NCBI GenBank assembly: GCA_050700835.1
Contig: JBOHDX010000021.1
Coordinates: 1 to 64,000, forward strand
Direction of reading: 5' to 3'
Source: JBOHDX01 sp050700835
Lineage (GTDB): Bacteria > Actinomycetota > Actinomycetes > Propionibacteriales > Nocardioidaceae
DNA: 64,000 bases
In this document: piece after piece, positions 1-8,736 of the stretch
Position numbering within the stretch: position 1 is the first letter of the stretch
How the letters are laid out: every line of letters starts with the position of its first letter
Notes under the pieces: generated by a model
The model's input: only the letters and a program-made list of their open reading frames with translations
What the model was told of the DNA's origin: nothing
The model's database searches: none
Made by a program: the position numbers and the translations under genes

Positions 1-32
1 GGCCCGCGTGAGCAGGATGTCGGTGCCGGCGT

Positions 33-761
33 TCACGTCGGCGTGCCCGGGTCGACGTTGTAGCTGACCAGGACCCCCGGGTCCACGCCCTGCTCGCACA
101 GCCGCGTGGCTGCCTCGGCCACCACCGCCTGCGCCAGAGCCGAGCCGGTGAGGGTGGACAGCGCCCCCACGCGTTCCGGCCGGCCGGGCAGGTCGACAGC
201 CGCGTCGCCGGCTGGGACCGCGTTGTCCAGGACGAGGTCGGCGACCTCCATGAGGCGACGTCCGCTCGGAGCACAGGACGCCACGGCGCCGCTGTGCGTC
301 ACGGACGTGATCGCGACCACTGTGCAGCCCCGGCGGTGTGACTCCTCGGCGAACTCCACCGGCACCGCGTTGCGCCCCGAGCTCGACACGACGAGCACCA
401 CGTCGCCGGCCTCGACTCCCGCCTGACCGACGAGGATCGCGGCGTACCCGGGTAGCTTCTCCAGCGCTGAGCTCTTCGCCGCGCCCTCGTGCAGCATGAG
501 GGAAGGCTCGAGCACCGCCTCCACCGCACGGAGGCCGCCGGCGCGCATGAAGAGGTCCTCCGCAATCAGGTGCGAGTGACCGGTGCCGAAGGCGACCACG
601 CGGTGGCCCTCGCGGAGGGTGTCGGCGACCAGCTCGGCAACGGCGCAGATCTGGTCTTACTGCGCCGCGACGGCCGTGAGCGCCCGGTCCGCCGCGTGGA
701 GGTACGCACGGGCGCCCGCCCCGGACTGTTCGGACGCCGTGACGGCTGCTGCCTCGGTCAC
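33..761 (-). pseudogene. SIS-domain sugar isomerase-like gene interrupted by in-frame TAA
   Basis: The reading frame encodes an SIS (sugar isomerase) domain protein of about 242 codons. The conserved stretch VAFGTGHSHL and a GDVVLVVSSSGRNAVP phosphosugar-binding segment are clear. It starts at GTG 761, overlapping the stop of the upstream PTS IIB gene by GTGA, which sets the frame. Codon 35 (657-659 on the plus strand) is TAA. The frame then continues as DQICAVAELVADTLREG, typical SIS N-terminal sequence, so one substitution would restore an open frame. As it stands, only a 34-residue peptide or a product restarted at GTG 599 is possible. The position in a PTS operon suggests a role in amino-sugar phosphate metabolism. 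True pseudogene, sequence error and recoding cannot be separated here. Confidence 0.8.
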
Positions 762-1249
762 AGTCCCTTGCCCTGCAGGACCTTGAGGAAGTCGGCCGGC
801 TTGTCGGTCGGCATCATCTGTTGCCTCAGCGTGAAGCCTTGTTCGGCGATCGCGCGGAACGTGGCCGCGTCGTCGGCGGTCACTGCGATCGAGCGGGTGA
901 CCATGGTGAACTTCGTGCCCGGCCGCGGTGCCTGGTTGCCGACGTTGATCTCGTCTGGTCTGACGCCCTGTTCCACCAGGGCTAGGGCGTCGGTGGGCAG
1001 CTTGGCGATAATCATGATCTTCTCGGCCTGCGCGTCGTCGCTCGCGCAGTAGTTGACAGTCTCCTGCACCGTCAGCACGGAGGTGTGCACGCCTCTGGCC
1101 GCCTGCGGCAGGATCATCCGCTGCATGTCGTCCGAGGCCACTTCGTCGTTGCACACGATGAGATGGTCCGCGCCGACGTTGCCGACCCAGCTGACGGTCA
1201 CCTGTCCATGGATGAGCCGGTTGTCGATGCGTACATGGACGACAGCCAT
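758..1249 (-). CDS. PTS system mannose/fructose/sorbose family IIB component
   Basis: The 163-residue protein matches the full length of the IIB domain of the mannose-family phosphotransferase system. The signature around the phospho-acceptor histidine, DNRLIHGQV, is near the N-terminus with His14 as the likely phosphorylation site. Cytoplasmic IIB accepts phosphate from IIA and passes it to the sugar entering through IIC/IID. An ATG start is supported by GGAG about six bases upstream. The gene is followed, with overlap, by a broken SIS gene. The IIA/IIC/IID partners are not in the window and should lie to the left, beyond position 1. The sugar transported cannot be told from sequence. Confidence 0.93.
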   Translation of the reverse strand: MAVVHVRIDNRLIHGQVTVSWVGNVGADHLIVCNDEVASDDMQRMILPQAARGVHTSVLTVQETVNYCASDDAQAEKIMIIAKLPTDALALVEQGVRPDEINVGNQAPRPGTKFTMVTRSIAVTADDAATFRAIAEQGFTLRQQMMPTDKPADFLKVLQGKGL

Positions 1250-1381
1250 CGGTGCTCCATCGGTCGGGCCGGGGTGAAGTGGTCTAGTCCACCGTAGGGA
1301 TCGTCTGGGTTGGTGTAAACACCTTGCCTATGGCTATTTGCACCGTTTCGGGACAGGTGCGCCACGGGGGCCGGCCCGACC

Positions 1382-1442
1382 CGCAATTGCGGGAAAGTGG
1401 CTCGGATCCGGCCACCAACTCGACCACTTTCCCGCAATTGCG
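1382..1442. repeat. Perfect 19-bp inverted repeat in a divergent intergenic region
   Basis: The arm CGCAATTGCGGGAAAGTGG (1382-1400) is repeated exactly in reverse complement at 1424-1442, with a 23-nt spacer. Each arm itself contains the 10-bp palindrome CGCAATTGCG. It lies between the PTS IIB gene (leftward) and a methyltransferase gene (rightward), so it is not at a gene 3' end. A REP-like mobile palindrome or an operator are the main readings. Confidence 0.7.
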
Positions 1443-1531
1443 AGAGGGTGCGAGGGAACGAAGGCGGGGTGCGCAACGTCTGGCACCGTCGCCAGCGTGG
1501 AGTCCGAATACGGTGAGGAAGGTGCCGGTCG

Positions 1532-2200
1532 ATGATCGAAGCGGGTCCGGAGGCAGTAGCGCGGCGCATGGCCGCCGAGTCCCTCGCCGCCGCCGACCCG
1601 ACCGGCTGGTTCGAGCGCTTGTATGCCGCCGCCGGGGCCGGCGCGGCGGTCGTGCCGTGGGACCGCGGCCACCCCCACCAATTGCTGGTCCAGTGGGCCA
1701 AGGGGCGGACACCCGTCGGCGGCGGGCGGACCGCGCTCGTGGTCGGATGCGGCCCCGGCCACGACGCGGAGTACGTCGCGGGTCTCGGCTTCGACACACT
1801 GGCTTTCGACGTCTCAGCGTCCGCCGTTCGCGCTGCCACCGAACGCTTCCCAGGGTCGTTGGTGGAGTACGTCGTCGCCGACCTGTTCAACCTGCCGCCC
1901 CGATGGCGCGCGGCGTTCGACCTCGTGGTGGAGAGCTGCACGGTCCAGTCGTTGCCGGTCACCTGGCGAGCCGAGGCGGTTGCGGCGGTCACCGACCTGG
2001 TGGGCCCTGGCGGGATGCTCGTCGTCATCGCCTCCGCCCCGCTGTCGGCCGAGCCGACCGACGGTCCGCCGTGGCCTCTCACTCGGACCGAGGTCGACTC
2101 GTTCGCGACCGGCGGCCTGCGCCCGGTCCGCATCGACGACGTCCGCGACCCGGGCGAGCCGGGAGTGCACCGCTGGCTGGCAGAATTCCGGCGGCCGTAG
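1532..2200 (+). CDS. Class I SAM-dependent methyltransferase
   Basis: The 222-residue protein has a Rossmann methyltransferase fold. Motif I (VVGCGPGHDAEYV) is near residue 70, an acidic ribose-binding strand (LAFDVS) follows, and a motif IV-like VVESCTVQ sits near residue 130. The N-terminal PWDRGHPHQLLVQW segment resembles the thiopurine methyltransferase-like subgroup. The substrate is unknown. The ATG start has GAGGAAGG upstream at good spacing. It stands alone, divergent from the PTS gene, and precedes a broken DUF1203 gene. Nothing nearby points to a pathway. Confidence 0.85.
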   Translation: MIEAGPEAVARRMAAESLAAADPTGWFERLYAAAGAGAAVVPWDRGHPHQLLVQWAKGRTPVGGGRTALVVGCGPGHDAEYVAGLGFDTLAFDVSASAVRAATERFPGSLVEYVVADLFNLPPRWRAAFDLVVESCTVQSLPVTWRAEAVAAVTDLVGPGGMLVVIASAPLSAEPTDGPPWPLTRTEVDSFATGGLRPVRIDDVRDPGEPGVHRWLAEFRRP

Positions 2201-2304
2201 TCGCCCCGCAATACACCCAACCCCGACCGCCGATCCGACACCGGCCCCGACCCCCGGTCACGCAGGGCGGCTCACAAACCGCTGGCCTGGCGCGTCTACC
2301 TGGC

Positions 2305-2804
2305 ATGACTTCTACTGACTCCGCCGCTCCGAAGACCACACCACTCACGACGATCCGCATACTCGCTCTCAACGCCGGTACGTCTGAGGAACTGCGCCGA
2401 CGGGCGTTGGCGACCGGGGCGGCGGCTGTACTCGTCGACAAGCCTCACAGCTATCCGTGCCGCCAGTGTCTGCGCGACGCGGAGCCAGGCGAGCAGGTGC
2501 TCCTGATCAGCCACAACCCGTTCCGAAGTGACAGCCCTACGCCTCGGCGAGCCCGGTCCTACTACACCTGAAACCATGCGAGACGTACTCCACCGACGGT
2601 GCTATCCCGGAGTCGCTGACCCGACGACTGCTGTCCGTCCGCGCTTACGACGACCGAGAGATGCTTCGGGATGCGGACGTGATCTCCGGCAATGACCTTC
2701 CCGCCCGGGCGCGCGAACTGCTGGCCGATCCGGAGGTCCGCTACGTCAATGTGCACAATGGCCGCCCCGGCTGCTGGGCCGCCCGGCTCGAACGCCGATC
2801 CTGA
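2305..2804 (+). pseudogene. DUF1203 protein gene with a single-base deletion
   Basis: The first frame (from ATG 2305) encodes IRILALNAGTSEELRR, then YPCRQCLRDAEPGEQVLLIS and HNPF, the hallmark of the DUF1203 family, and ends at TGA 2569. The rest of the domain continues in another frame, PYASASPVLLHLKPCETY, then TRRLLSVRAYDDREM and GRPGCWAARLERRS, to TGA 2802. The switch falls at 2533-2540, where AGC-CC-TAC lacks one base of a proline codon. Restored, the product would be about 166 residues, normal for this family. Its biochemical role is unknown. Decay and base-call error are both possible. Confidence 0.8.
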
Positions 2805-2832
2805 TTCCGCTCCCGACGCCGATGCCCGACCC

Positions 2833-2862
2833 GGGGCGGGCGGGGGTGCGGGCGGGCGGGGG
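2833..2862 (+). other. G-quadruplex-capable G-run tract
   Basis: The plus strand carries consecutive runs G4-C-G3-C-G5-TGC-G3-C-G3-C-G5, enough for two canonical G-quadruplexes, with further G-runs to 2890. It lies between the 3' ends of convergent genes (the DUF1203 remnant and the histidine kinase), where it could act as a transcription roadblock. Folding is inferred from sequence only. Confidence 0.5.
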
Positions 2863-2899
2863 TGCGCGGGGCGACGGTGCGGGGCGGGGGTAGCGCGGG

Positions 2900-4237
2900 C
2901 TAGTCGTTCGTGGGCAGTCGAAGCACGGCGCGGGCCCCGCCGAGCGGACTGTCCAGCAGCACCACGTCGCCACCGTGACTTCGCGCGACCGACCGCGCGA
3001 TCGGAAGCCCAAGGCCGGCTCCCCCGTCGTCTCGGGCCCGGGCATCGTCGAGCCGCATCCACCGCTCGAAGACGCGCTCGCGATCATCGGCCGCAACTCC
3101 GGGACCGTCGTCGTCCACTGTCACGACCGCATCCAAACCGTCGAGCGTGGCCGCGACCTCGACCCTCCCCCGGGCATGCCGCCGAGCGTTGGCGACCAGG
3201 TTGTCGATCGCCCGCCGCAGCGCCGGCGCGTCACCGTTGACCCACACCGGAGGACCGCCACGGCCGATCAGCGCAGCGAGGTCGACCGCCTGACGGTGCT
3301 GCGGCGTACCCACGTCCAGCCGCGCCAGCAGCAGCAGGTCGTCAGCAAGGCGTCCGATGCGGTCGACATCGGTGCGGACGTCGCGGCCGACCTCCGCCCA
3401 CTCGTGCTCGTCGGTCGGCGTGGTCAGGGCGACGTCGAGCTGAGTACGGATGGACGCGACCGGCGAGCGCAGCTCATGGGCGGCGTCGGCGACGAACGCG
3501 CGCTGCTGCTCGGTCCCGCGGTGCAACCGGTCGAGCATCCGGTTCAACGTGTCGGCGAGGCGCGCGATCTCGTCGCCGCTCTCCGGGACCGGCAGGTGCG
3601 GGGCCGCTCTCTGCGGGGTCTGTGCCACCGCGTCGGCGGCCGCACGCAGCTCGTCGACCGGCCGCAACGCCGAGCTGACCGCCAGCCAGGTGGCGCCGGC
3701 CGCAGCCAGCAGGACGAGAGGGACGGCGATCACGAGCACCCGCAGCAGGGCATCCAACGTTCCCCGGACGTCGGTGAACGGCACCGCGCAGACGATGGTG
3801 ACCGTGGCGCCGTGCAGCCGCGTCGTCGACACGACCACCCGCAGCGGGGCCGCGCCGAACGCACTCGACGTCGTGGTGAACGGATGGCCCGCCGAGACGG
3901 ACGAGATCACGCCGGGCGGCAGCACCGGGACCACCCTGCTCGCCGACGGAGTGGCCGCGAGGACTGTGCCGGCCGAGTCGAGCACCTGGGCGAGGACCGG
4001 CTGCGCTGCCGGGGCGGGCAGCGGGTCCGGCAGCTGGCCGGATGCCACCAGCGACGTCACGGTTGCCGACTCCGCCCCCACGTCGGCGTCCACCGCAGCG
4101 ACCCGACTGTGGAAGAACAGCGTGGCCAACCCGGCCGCACCGGCGACGAGCCCGATGCCCAGCACGACTGTCGCGACGATCGTCAGCCGCAAGGTGAGTG
4201 ACCTGGTCGCCCACCAGCGACGGACGGGTCGGCTCAT
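2900..4237 (-). CDS. Two-component sensor histidine kinase (HAMP, HisKA, HATPase)
   Basis: The 445-residue membrane kinase has transmembrane helices at about 18-42 and 163-187 that flank an extracellular sensor region of roughly 120 residues. A HAMP linker ends near 240. The H-box AFVADAAHELRSPVAS has phospho-acceptor His254. An ATPase domain follows with N-box DNLVANARRHA, DDDGPGV, and GAGLGLPIARSVARSHGG. Its ATG overlaps the stop of the response regulator gene by four bases, so the pair is co-transcribed and co-translated. The pair diverges from a secreted LolA-like protein and an ABC-2 exporter, which are likely targets. The signal sensed is unknown. Confidence 0.93.
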   Translation of the reverse strand: MSRPVRRWWATRSLTLRLTIVATVVLGIGLVAGAAGLATLFFHSRVAAVDADVGAESATVTSLVASGQLPDPLPAPAAQPVLAQVLDSAGTVLAATPSASRVVPVLPPGVISSVSAGHPFTTTSSAFGAAPLRVVVSTTRLHGATVTIVCAVPFTDVRGTLDALLRVLVIAVPLVLLAAAGATWLAVSSALRPVDELRAAADAVAQTPQRAAPHLPVPESGDEIARLADTLNRMLDRLHRGTEQQRAFVADAAHELRSPVASIRTQLDVALTTPTDEHEWAEVGRDVRTDVDRIGRLADDLLLLARLDVGTPQHRQAVDLAALIGRGGPPVWVNGDAPALRRAIDNLVANARRHARGRVEVAATLDGLDAVVTVDDDGPGVAADDRERVFERWMRLDDARARDDGGAGLGLPIARSVARSHGGDVVLLDSPLGGARAVLRLPTND

Positions 4238-4890
4238 GGCGAGCTCAGCCGGTATCCGACGCCCCGGACGGTCTGCACCGCGTCACGCCCGAGCTTGCGG
4301 CGCAGATAGCCGGCGTAGACCTCCACAGAGTTCGGGTCGGTACCCGCGGCGCTCCACACGTGTGCCAGCAGCTCGGCCTTGGTCACGACCTGGCCGCCGC
4401 GACGCATGAGGTACTCGAGCATGGCGAACTCGCGGCCGGTCAGCTCCACCGGCTCGCCGGCCTTGGTCACTGTGTGGCCACTCGGGTCGAGCTCGAGGTC
4501 CCCGACCGTGAGGACAGTGGGCCGAGGTGTCGCTCCTCGCCGCAGCAACGCGCGTACGTGCGCGAGCAGCACGACGAACGAGAACGGCTTGGTCAGGTAG
4601 TCGTCGGCACCGAGGTCGAGGCCGTCGGCCTCGTCGTACTCTCCGTCCTTCGCGGAGACGACGAGGATGCGGCTCCAGACGTTCGCCTCACGCAGCCGGC
4701 GGATGACCTCATAGCCGGACAGCACCGGCAGCATGATGTCAAGGATGATCGCGTCATAGGGAGTCCGCGCAGCAGACCGGAGCGCAGAACCGCCGTCGTG
4801 CACCACGTCCACGGCGAAGCCTGCGTGCCGGAACCCCTTGGCGAGCGCCGTCGCCATTCGATGCTCGTCCTCGACGATGAGCAGCCGCAC
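4234..4890 (-). CDS. OmpR-family response regulator
   Basis: The start is placed at GTG 4890, giving MRLLIVEDEH, because GGAGG lies seven bases upstream. A longer frame opens at 4911 but lacks such a site. The receiver domain has acidic residues ED near 7-8, phospho-acceptor Asp51 in ILDIMLP, and Lys101 in YLTKPF. A C-terminal winged-helix DNA-binding domain follows, with LTGREFAMLEYLMRRGG and SVEVYAGYLRRKL. It forms a pair with the kinase downstream. Two copies of TCCTGTG (4924-4930 and 4948-4954) in the divergent promoter region are spaced about two helical turns apart and could be its binding sites. Confidence 0.93.
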   Translation of the reverse strand: MRLLIVEDEHRMATALAKGFRHAGFAVDVVHDGGSALRSAARTPYDAIILDIMLPVLSGYEVIRRLREANVWSRILVVSAKDGEYDEADGLDLGADDYLTKPFSFVVLLAHVRALLRRGATPRPTVLTVGDLELDPSGHTVTKAGEPVELTGREFAMLEYLMRRGGQVVTKAELLAHVWSAAGTDPNSVEVYAGYLRRKLGRDAVQTVRGVGYRLSSP

Positions 4891-5017
4891 GGTCCACCTC
4901 CGCTCGTGCAACCTAGGGCCTCATCCTGTGAGCCCGCTGAGCAGGCTTCCTGTGCCGGTGCTGAGAACGACCGCCCGCGATCCGTGTCGACCACCGCCGC
5001 GGGAGCATAGTGGCGTC

Positions 5018-6145
5018 ATGACTCACGTGTTCACTCCTCGCCGGTTGCGCTGGGGCGCGCCTGCCGTCGTCGCCGCCGCAATCGCTGCCGCCGCCATCAC
5101 GAGCACGAATGCCGGTGCGTCCGCGCAGCCGAAGCTGCCGCCGCGGACGGCCGCGCAGCTGCTCGCGGCCGTCGAGCAGGCGCATCCGACCGGGTTGTCC
5201 GGCACGATCGTCGAGACCGCCAACCTCGGTCTGCCGTCGCTGCCCGACACCCCCGGCGGCGGAGGGGGCGGAGGCCTGTCCCCGCAGGCGCTGCTCAGCG
5301 GTTCGCACACGATCCGGATCTGGTACGCCGGCCCGTCCCAACAGCGTCTCGCCGTGCTGGCGCCGATGTCGGAGCGCGACATCATCCACAACGGCTCGAG
5401 CCTGTGGACCTACACGTCGACCACGAACGAGGTCACCCACTCCACACTCCCGGGATCGGCCGAGCACAAGACGAGTCGCAGTGAGGCGGCAGTGCCCACG
5501 CCGCAGAGTGCCGCGGAGCAGGCACTGCGGGCCATCGACCCGACGACCAAGGTCAAGGTCGACCGCACGGCGAGGGTCGCCGGTCGTCCGGCCTACCAGC
5601 TCGATCTGGTTCCCCGCGACACGCGGTCCCTCATCGGGAGCGTGCGCATCGCCGTCGACTCGGCCACGTCCGTGCCACTGCGCGTGCAGGTCTTCGCCAG
5701 GGGCGCGTCCTCACCGGCGATCCAGGTGGGCTTCACCGACGTCACCTTCGGCACACCCAACGCGTCGGTGTTCCAGTTCGTACCCCCCGCCGGGGCGAAG
5801 GTGACGCAGCAATCGCTGGGTTCCCACCAGGGGGAGGGGCCGACCAAGGCCCAGGGTGCCCACCACGGGAACTTCATGAAGCCCAGGCAGCACGCGCATG
5901 CGGCCGGTGCCAGTTCGTCGCCAACGACACTCGGCAAGGGGTGGACAACGGTGGTCGAGCTGCCGGCCGGGCAACTCGGCTCCAACGCCCAGCTCCTGAA
6001 CCAGATGTCCACCCCCGTTGCGGGAGGCCGGCTCATCACGACGGCCCTGCTGTCGGTTCTGATCACCCCTGACGGGCATGTGTTCGCCGGTGCGGTCAGC
6101 GGGTCCGCTCTCCAGCACGTCGCGGCGACCGGGCACGGCCTGTGA
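5018..6145 (+). CDS. Secreted LolA-like / outer-membrane-lipoprotein-carrier-fold protein
   Basis: The 375-residue protein has a positively charged N-terminus and a hydrophobic signal segment (about residues 10-32), then a mature region with the concave LolA-type beta fold suggested by IRIWYAGPSQQRLAVL, GSSLWTYTS and AYQLDLVPRD. A glycine run lies near residue 83. In actinobacteria such proteins are cell-surface or periplasm-like lipid-handling factors; this is family knowledge, not shown here. The gene overlaps the next gene by GTGA, forming an operon with an ABC exporter, and is divergent from a two-component system. I infer an envelope-stress or lipid-export module. Confidence 0.8.
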   Translation: MTHVFTPRRLRWGAPAVVAAAIAAAAITSTNAGASAQPKLPPRTAAQLLAAVEQAHPTGLSGTIVETANLGLPSLPDTPGGGGGGGLSPQALLSGSHTIRIWYAGPSQQRLAVLAPMSERDIIHNGSSLWTYTSTTNEVTHSTLPGSAEHKTSRSEAAVPTPQSAAEQALRAIDPTTKVKVDRTARVAGRPAYQLDLVPRDTRSLIGSVRIAVDSATSVPLRVQVFARGASSPAIQVGFTDVTFGTPNASVFQFVPPAGAKVTQQSLGSHQGEGPTKAQGAHHGNFMKPRQHAHAAGASSSPTTLGKGWTTVVELPAGQLGSNAQLLNQMSTPVAGGRLITTALLSVLITPDGHVFAGAVSGSALQHVAATGHGL

Positions 6146-7119
6146 CGGACCTCGCCACCCGCGTCGCCGACAGCCCTCCGGACACGCAGCAGGATCTGGC
6201 GATCCGCACCACTGGGCTCACTCGGCGATTCGGCAGCCACACGGCCGTCGACGCCGTCGACATGACCGTCCCGCGCGGCGCGGTCTACGGCTTCCTGGGC
6301 CCCAACGGGTCCGGGAAGACCACCACGATCCGGATGCTGCTAGGTCTGATGGCACCCCATGCCGGCACCGTCGACCTTCTTGGTGGCGCCATGCCGTCGT
6401 CGTCACAGGACGTGCTGCCTCGTGTCGGCACCCTCGTCGAGGGGCCGGCGTTCCATCCGTACCTCTCGGGGGCCGCCAACCTCCGCCGCCTCGACGCGTT
6501 CGACGCCACGACCGACCCCGCCACCGGCACCCTGCGGATCGACGAGGCGCTGCACCGTGTCGGCCTCACCGCCGCGGCCGGGAAGAAGTTCCGCCGCTAC
6601 TCACTCGGCATGAAGCAGCGTCTCGGGCTGGCCGCGACGCTGCTCCGCCCTCGCGACCTGCTGATCCTGGACGAGCCGACCAACGGCCTCGACCCGCAGG
6701 GCACCCGCGAGGTGCGGTCGCTGATCCGCGAGCTCGCCGCCGACGGCACCACGGTCCTGGTGTCCAGCCACCTGCTCGCCGAGATCGAGCAGGTCGCCAC
6801 ACACGTGGGCATCATGAGCGCCGGACGGCTGCTCAAGCAGGGGCGCCTTGCGGACGTCCTGTCCGACACGGTGTCGCAGCTGCGGGTACGCACGCCCAGC
6901 CCCGCGGATGCCGCCGCCACCTTGACCGAGATGGGGCTCTCCATCATCGACGTCGGCACCGAGTCCGTCACCGCACGCTTGGACGACACACCTCCGGAGC
7001 AGGTCAATGCCGCGCTCGTCCGAGCCGGGGTTCCGGTTCGCGGCTTCGCCGTGGAGCTGCCGGCCCTCGAGGACCTGTTCGTGTCGCTCACCGGGGAGGG
7101 TTTCGATGTCGTCGGCTGA
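6142..7119 (+). CDS. ABC transporter ATP-binding protein (ABC-2 type)
   Basis: The 325-residue ATPase has Walker A GPNGSGKTT at 53-61, signature YSLGMKQRL, Walker B LLILDEPTNGLDPQG, and the H-loop segment VLVSSHLLAEIE. A C-terminal extension is typical of CcmA/YxlF-type subunits that work with one ABC-2 permease. It starts at GTG overlapping the stop of the LolA-like gene, and its 3' end overlaps the permease gene, so stoichiometric translation is expected. The substrate is unknown; lipid or antibiotic export are usual for this class. Confidence 0.95.
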   Translation: MTDLATRVADSPPDTQQDLAIRTTGLTRRFGSHTAVDAVDMTVPRGAVYGFLGPNGSGKTTTIRMLLGLMAPHAGTVDLLGGAMPSSSQDVLPRVGTLVEGPAFHPYLSGAANLRRLDAFDATTDPATGTLRIDEALHRVGLTAAAGKKFRRYSLGMKQRLGLAATLLRPRDLLILDEPTNGLDPQGTREVRSLIRELAADGTTVLVSSHLLAEIEQVATHVGIMSAGRLLKQGRLADVLSDTVSQLRVRTPSPADAAATLTEMGLSIIDVGTESVTARLDDTPPEQVNAALVRAGVPVRGFAVELPALEDLFVSLTGEGFDVVG

Positions 7120-7969
7120 CCTGGTCCCACCTCCGGTGGTGGGCAAGCACTATCGCGGCATCACCGGCCGGCAGCTGCGCAGCGAGGTACGCCTCGTGTT
7201 CGGTCGCCGGCGCAACCTCGCCATGTTGGTCCTGCTGGTGGCCATACCCGTGTTCATCGGGATCGCCGTCAAGATGTCGACGCCACGACCGGGCGAGGGG
7301 CCGCCGTTCATCAGCCAGCTGACCGGCAACGGGTTGTTCCTGGCCTTCACGGCCCTGGCGGTCTGTCTGCCGGTCTTCCTACCGCTTGCCGCGGCGATCG
7401 TCTCCGGTGACGCGGTGGCGGGCGAGGCCGGCACCGGAACCCTGCGCTACCTGCTGACGGTCCCGATCTCCCGCGCGCGCCTACTCGCGGTCAAGACCAT
7501 CGGCGCACTGATCTACACCGCGACTGCGGTGCTGCTGATCGCGGTCGTCGGCATGATCACCGGGATAGCCCTGTTCGGTACGCACGGGGTCACGCTGCTG
7601 TCGGGCGACACAGTGTCGCTCGGCGACGGTCTCGCGCGAGCAGGTGGAGTCGCGTTGTACGTGTTCATCGACCTCGTCGGACTGATGGCCATCGGGATCT
7701 TCCTGTCGACCCTCACCGAGGTGCCGATCGGCGCCATGGCTGCGACCGTCGTGGCCGCGATCGCATTCGCCGTCCTCGACTCCGTGCCGCAGCTGGGCAG
7801 CTTCCGCGACATCCTGCTCACCCACAACTGGCTGAGCTTCGACGAGTTGCTGCGCAGCAACCCGGACTACTCCTCACTGCTGCGCTGGTCCCTGGTGCCG
7901 CTTGCGTACGCCGCCGTCTTCGGCGCAGCGGCCTGGGCGCGCATCACCACCTCGGACGTCACCAGCTGA
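7106..7969 (+). CDS. ABC-2 type transporter permease
   Basis: The 287-residue integral membrane protein has about six hydrophobic helices, starting with LAMLVLLVAIPVFIGIAV, and the ABC-2 landmark EAGTGTLRYLLTVPISRARLLAVK after the second helix. The start is set at ATG 7106 because GGGGAGGG precedes it; this overlaps the ATPase gene by 14 bases. It forms the membrane channel for the ATPase encoded just upstream. Together with the LolA-like protein and the divergent two-component genes it forms a five-gene regulatory and export unit. Confidence 0.93.
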   Translation: MSSADLVPPPVVGKHYRGITGRQLRSEVRLVFGRRRNLAMLVLLVAIPVFIGIAVKMSTPRPGEGPPFISQLTGNGLFLAFTALAVCLPVFLPLAAAIVSGDAVAGEAGTGTLRYLLTVPISRARLLAVKTIGALIYTATAVLLIAVVGMITGIALFGTHGVTLLSGDTVSLGDGLARAGGVALYVFIDLVGLMAIGIFLSTLTEVPIGAMAATVVAAIAFAVLDSVPQLGSFRDILLTHNWLSFDELLRSNPDYSSLLRWSLVPLAYAAVFGAAAWARITTSDVTS

Positions 7970-7992
7970 GCCTGCGTGCTTTGATCGAGGAC

Positions 7993-8736
7993 ATGACAGA
8001 CACGTTGAGTGCCGAGACCGTCCAGATCACCGGTCACGAGGGCGCGAAGATCGAGGCCTACCTGGCGCGACCGGCCGGCGCCGGCCCGCGCGGAGGCGTC
8101 GTGGTGATTCACCACATGCCCGGCTACGACCGCGGCACCAAGGAGATCGTCCGCAGGTTCGCCGAGCTCGGCTACGACGCGATCTGCCCCAACCTCTACT
8201 ACCGCGAGGCTCCCGGCGCCGCACCGGACGACGCGGCGGCCACCGCGCGCGCTGCCGGAGGGGTTCCGGACGAGCGGCTGCTCGGCGACGTCGGCGGAGC
8301 GGCAGCGCACCTGCGCGGCCTGCCCACCTCCAACGGCAAGGTCGGCGTGATCGGCTACTGCTCCGGCGGTCGCCAGTCGGTGCTGGCCGCCTGCAACCTC
8401 GACCTGGACGCGGCGGTCGACTGTTACGGCGCGTTCGTCACCGGCACCCCGCCCGAGGGTTACGTGCTGCGGGTCGGCAACCTGGTCGACCAGCTCCCGA
8501 ACCTGGGTTGCCCGCTGTTGGGGATGTTCGGCAACGACGACTCGACCCCGTCCCCCGAGCACGTGAATGAGCTCGAGCAGATCCTGCGCGCGCAGGGGAA
8601 GGAGTTCGAGTTTCACCGCTACGACGACGCCGGCCATGCGTTCTTCGCGGTGGACCGGCCGGCGTACCGGGTCGCTGCGGCCAACGACGGCTGGGAGCGC
8701 ATCGCGGACTTCTACGCCAAGAACCTCGGGAGATGA
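7993..8736 (+). CDS. Dienelactone hydrolase family protein
   Basis: The 247-residue alpha/beta hydrolase has the dienelactone hydrolase nucleophile elbow GYCSGG with Cys123, an acid residue in the GMFGNDDSTPS region, and His in DDAGHAFF. These make up the Cys-Asp-His triad of the family, which opens lactone rings in aromatic degradation, although many members act on other esters. It starts at ATG 7993, 23 bases after the permease stop. It overlaps the DUF6295 gene downstream by ATGA. No ring-cleavage genes are nearby, so the physiological substrate is open. Confidence 0.92.
   Translation: MTDTLSAETVQITGHEGAKIEAYLARPAGAGPRGGVVVIHHMPGYDRGTKEIVRRFAELGYDAICPNLYYREAPGAAPDDAAATARAAGGVPDERLLGDVGGAAAHLRGLPTSNGKVGVIGYCSGGRQSVLAACNLDLDAAVDCYGAFVTGTPPEGYVLRVGNLVDQLPNLGCPLLGMFGNDDSTPSPEHVNELEQILRAQGKEFEFHRYDDAGHAFFAVDRPAYRVAAANDGWERIADFYAKNLGR

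Noticed and set aside
2975..4201. Long open frame antisense to the histidine kinase
   Set aside because: GC-driven shadow frame; Arg/Asp-rich sequence without domain features, fully covered by the well-supported kinase gene.
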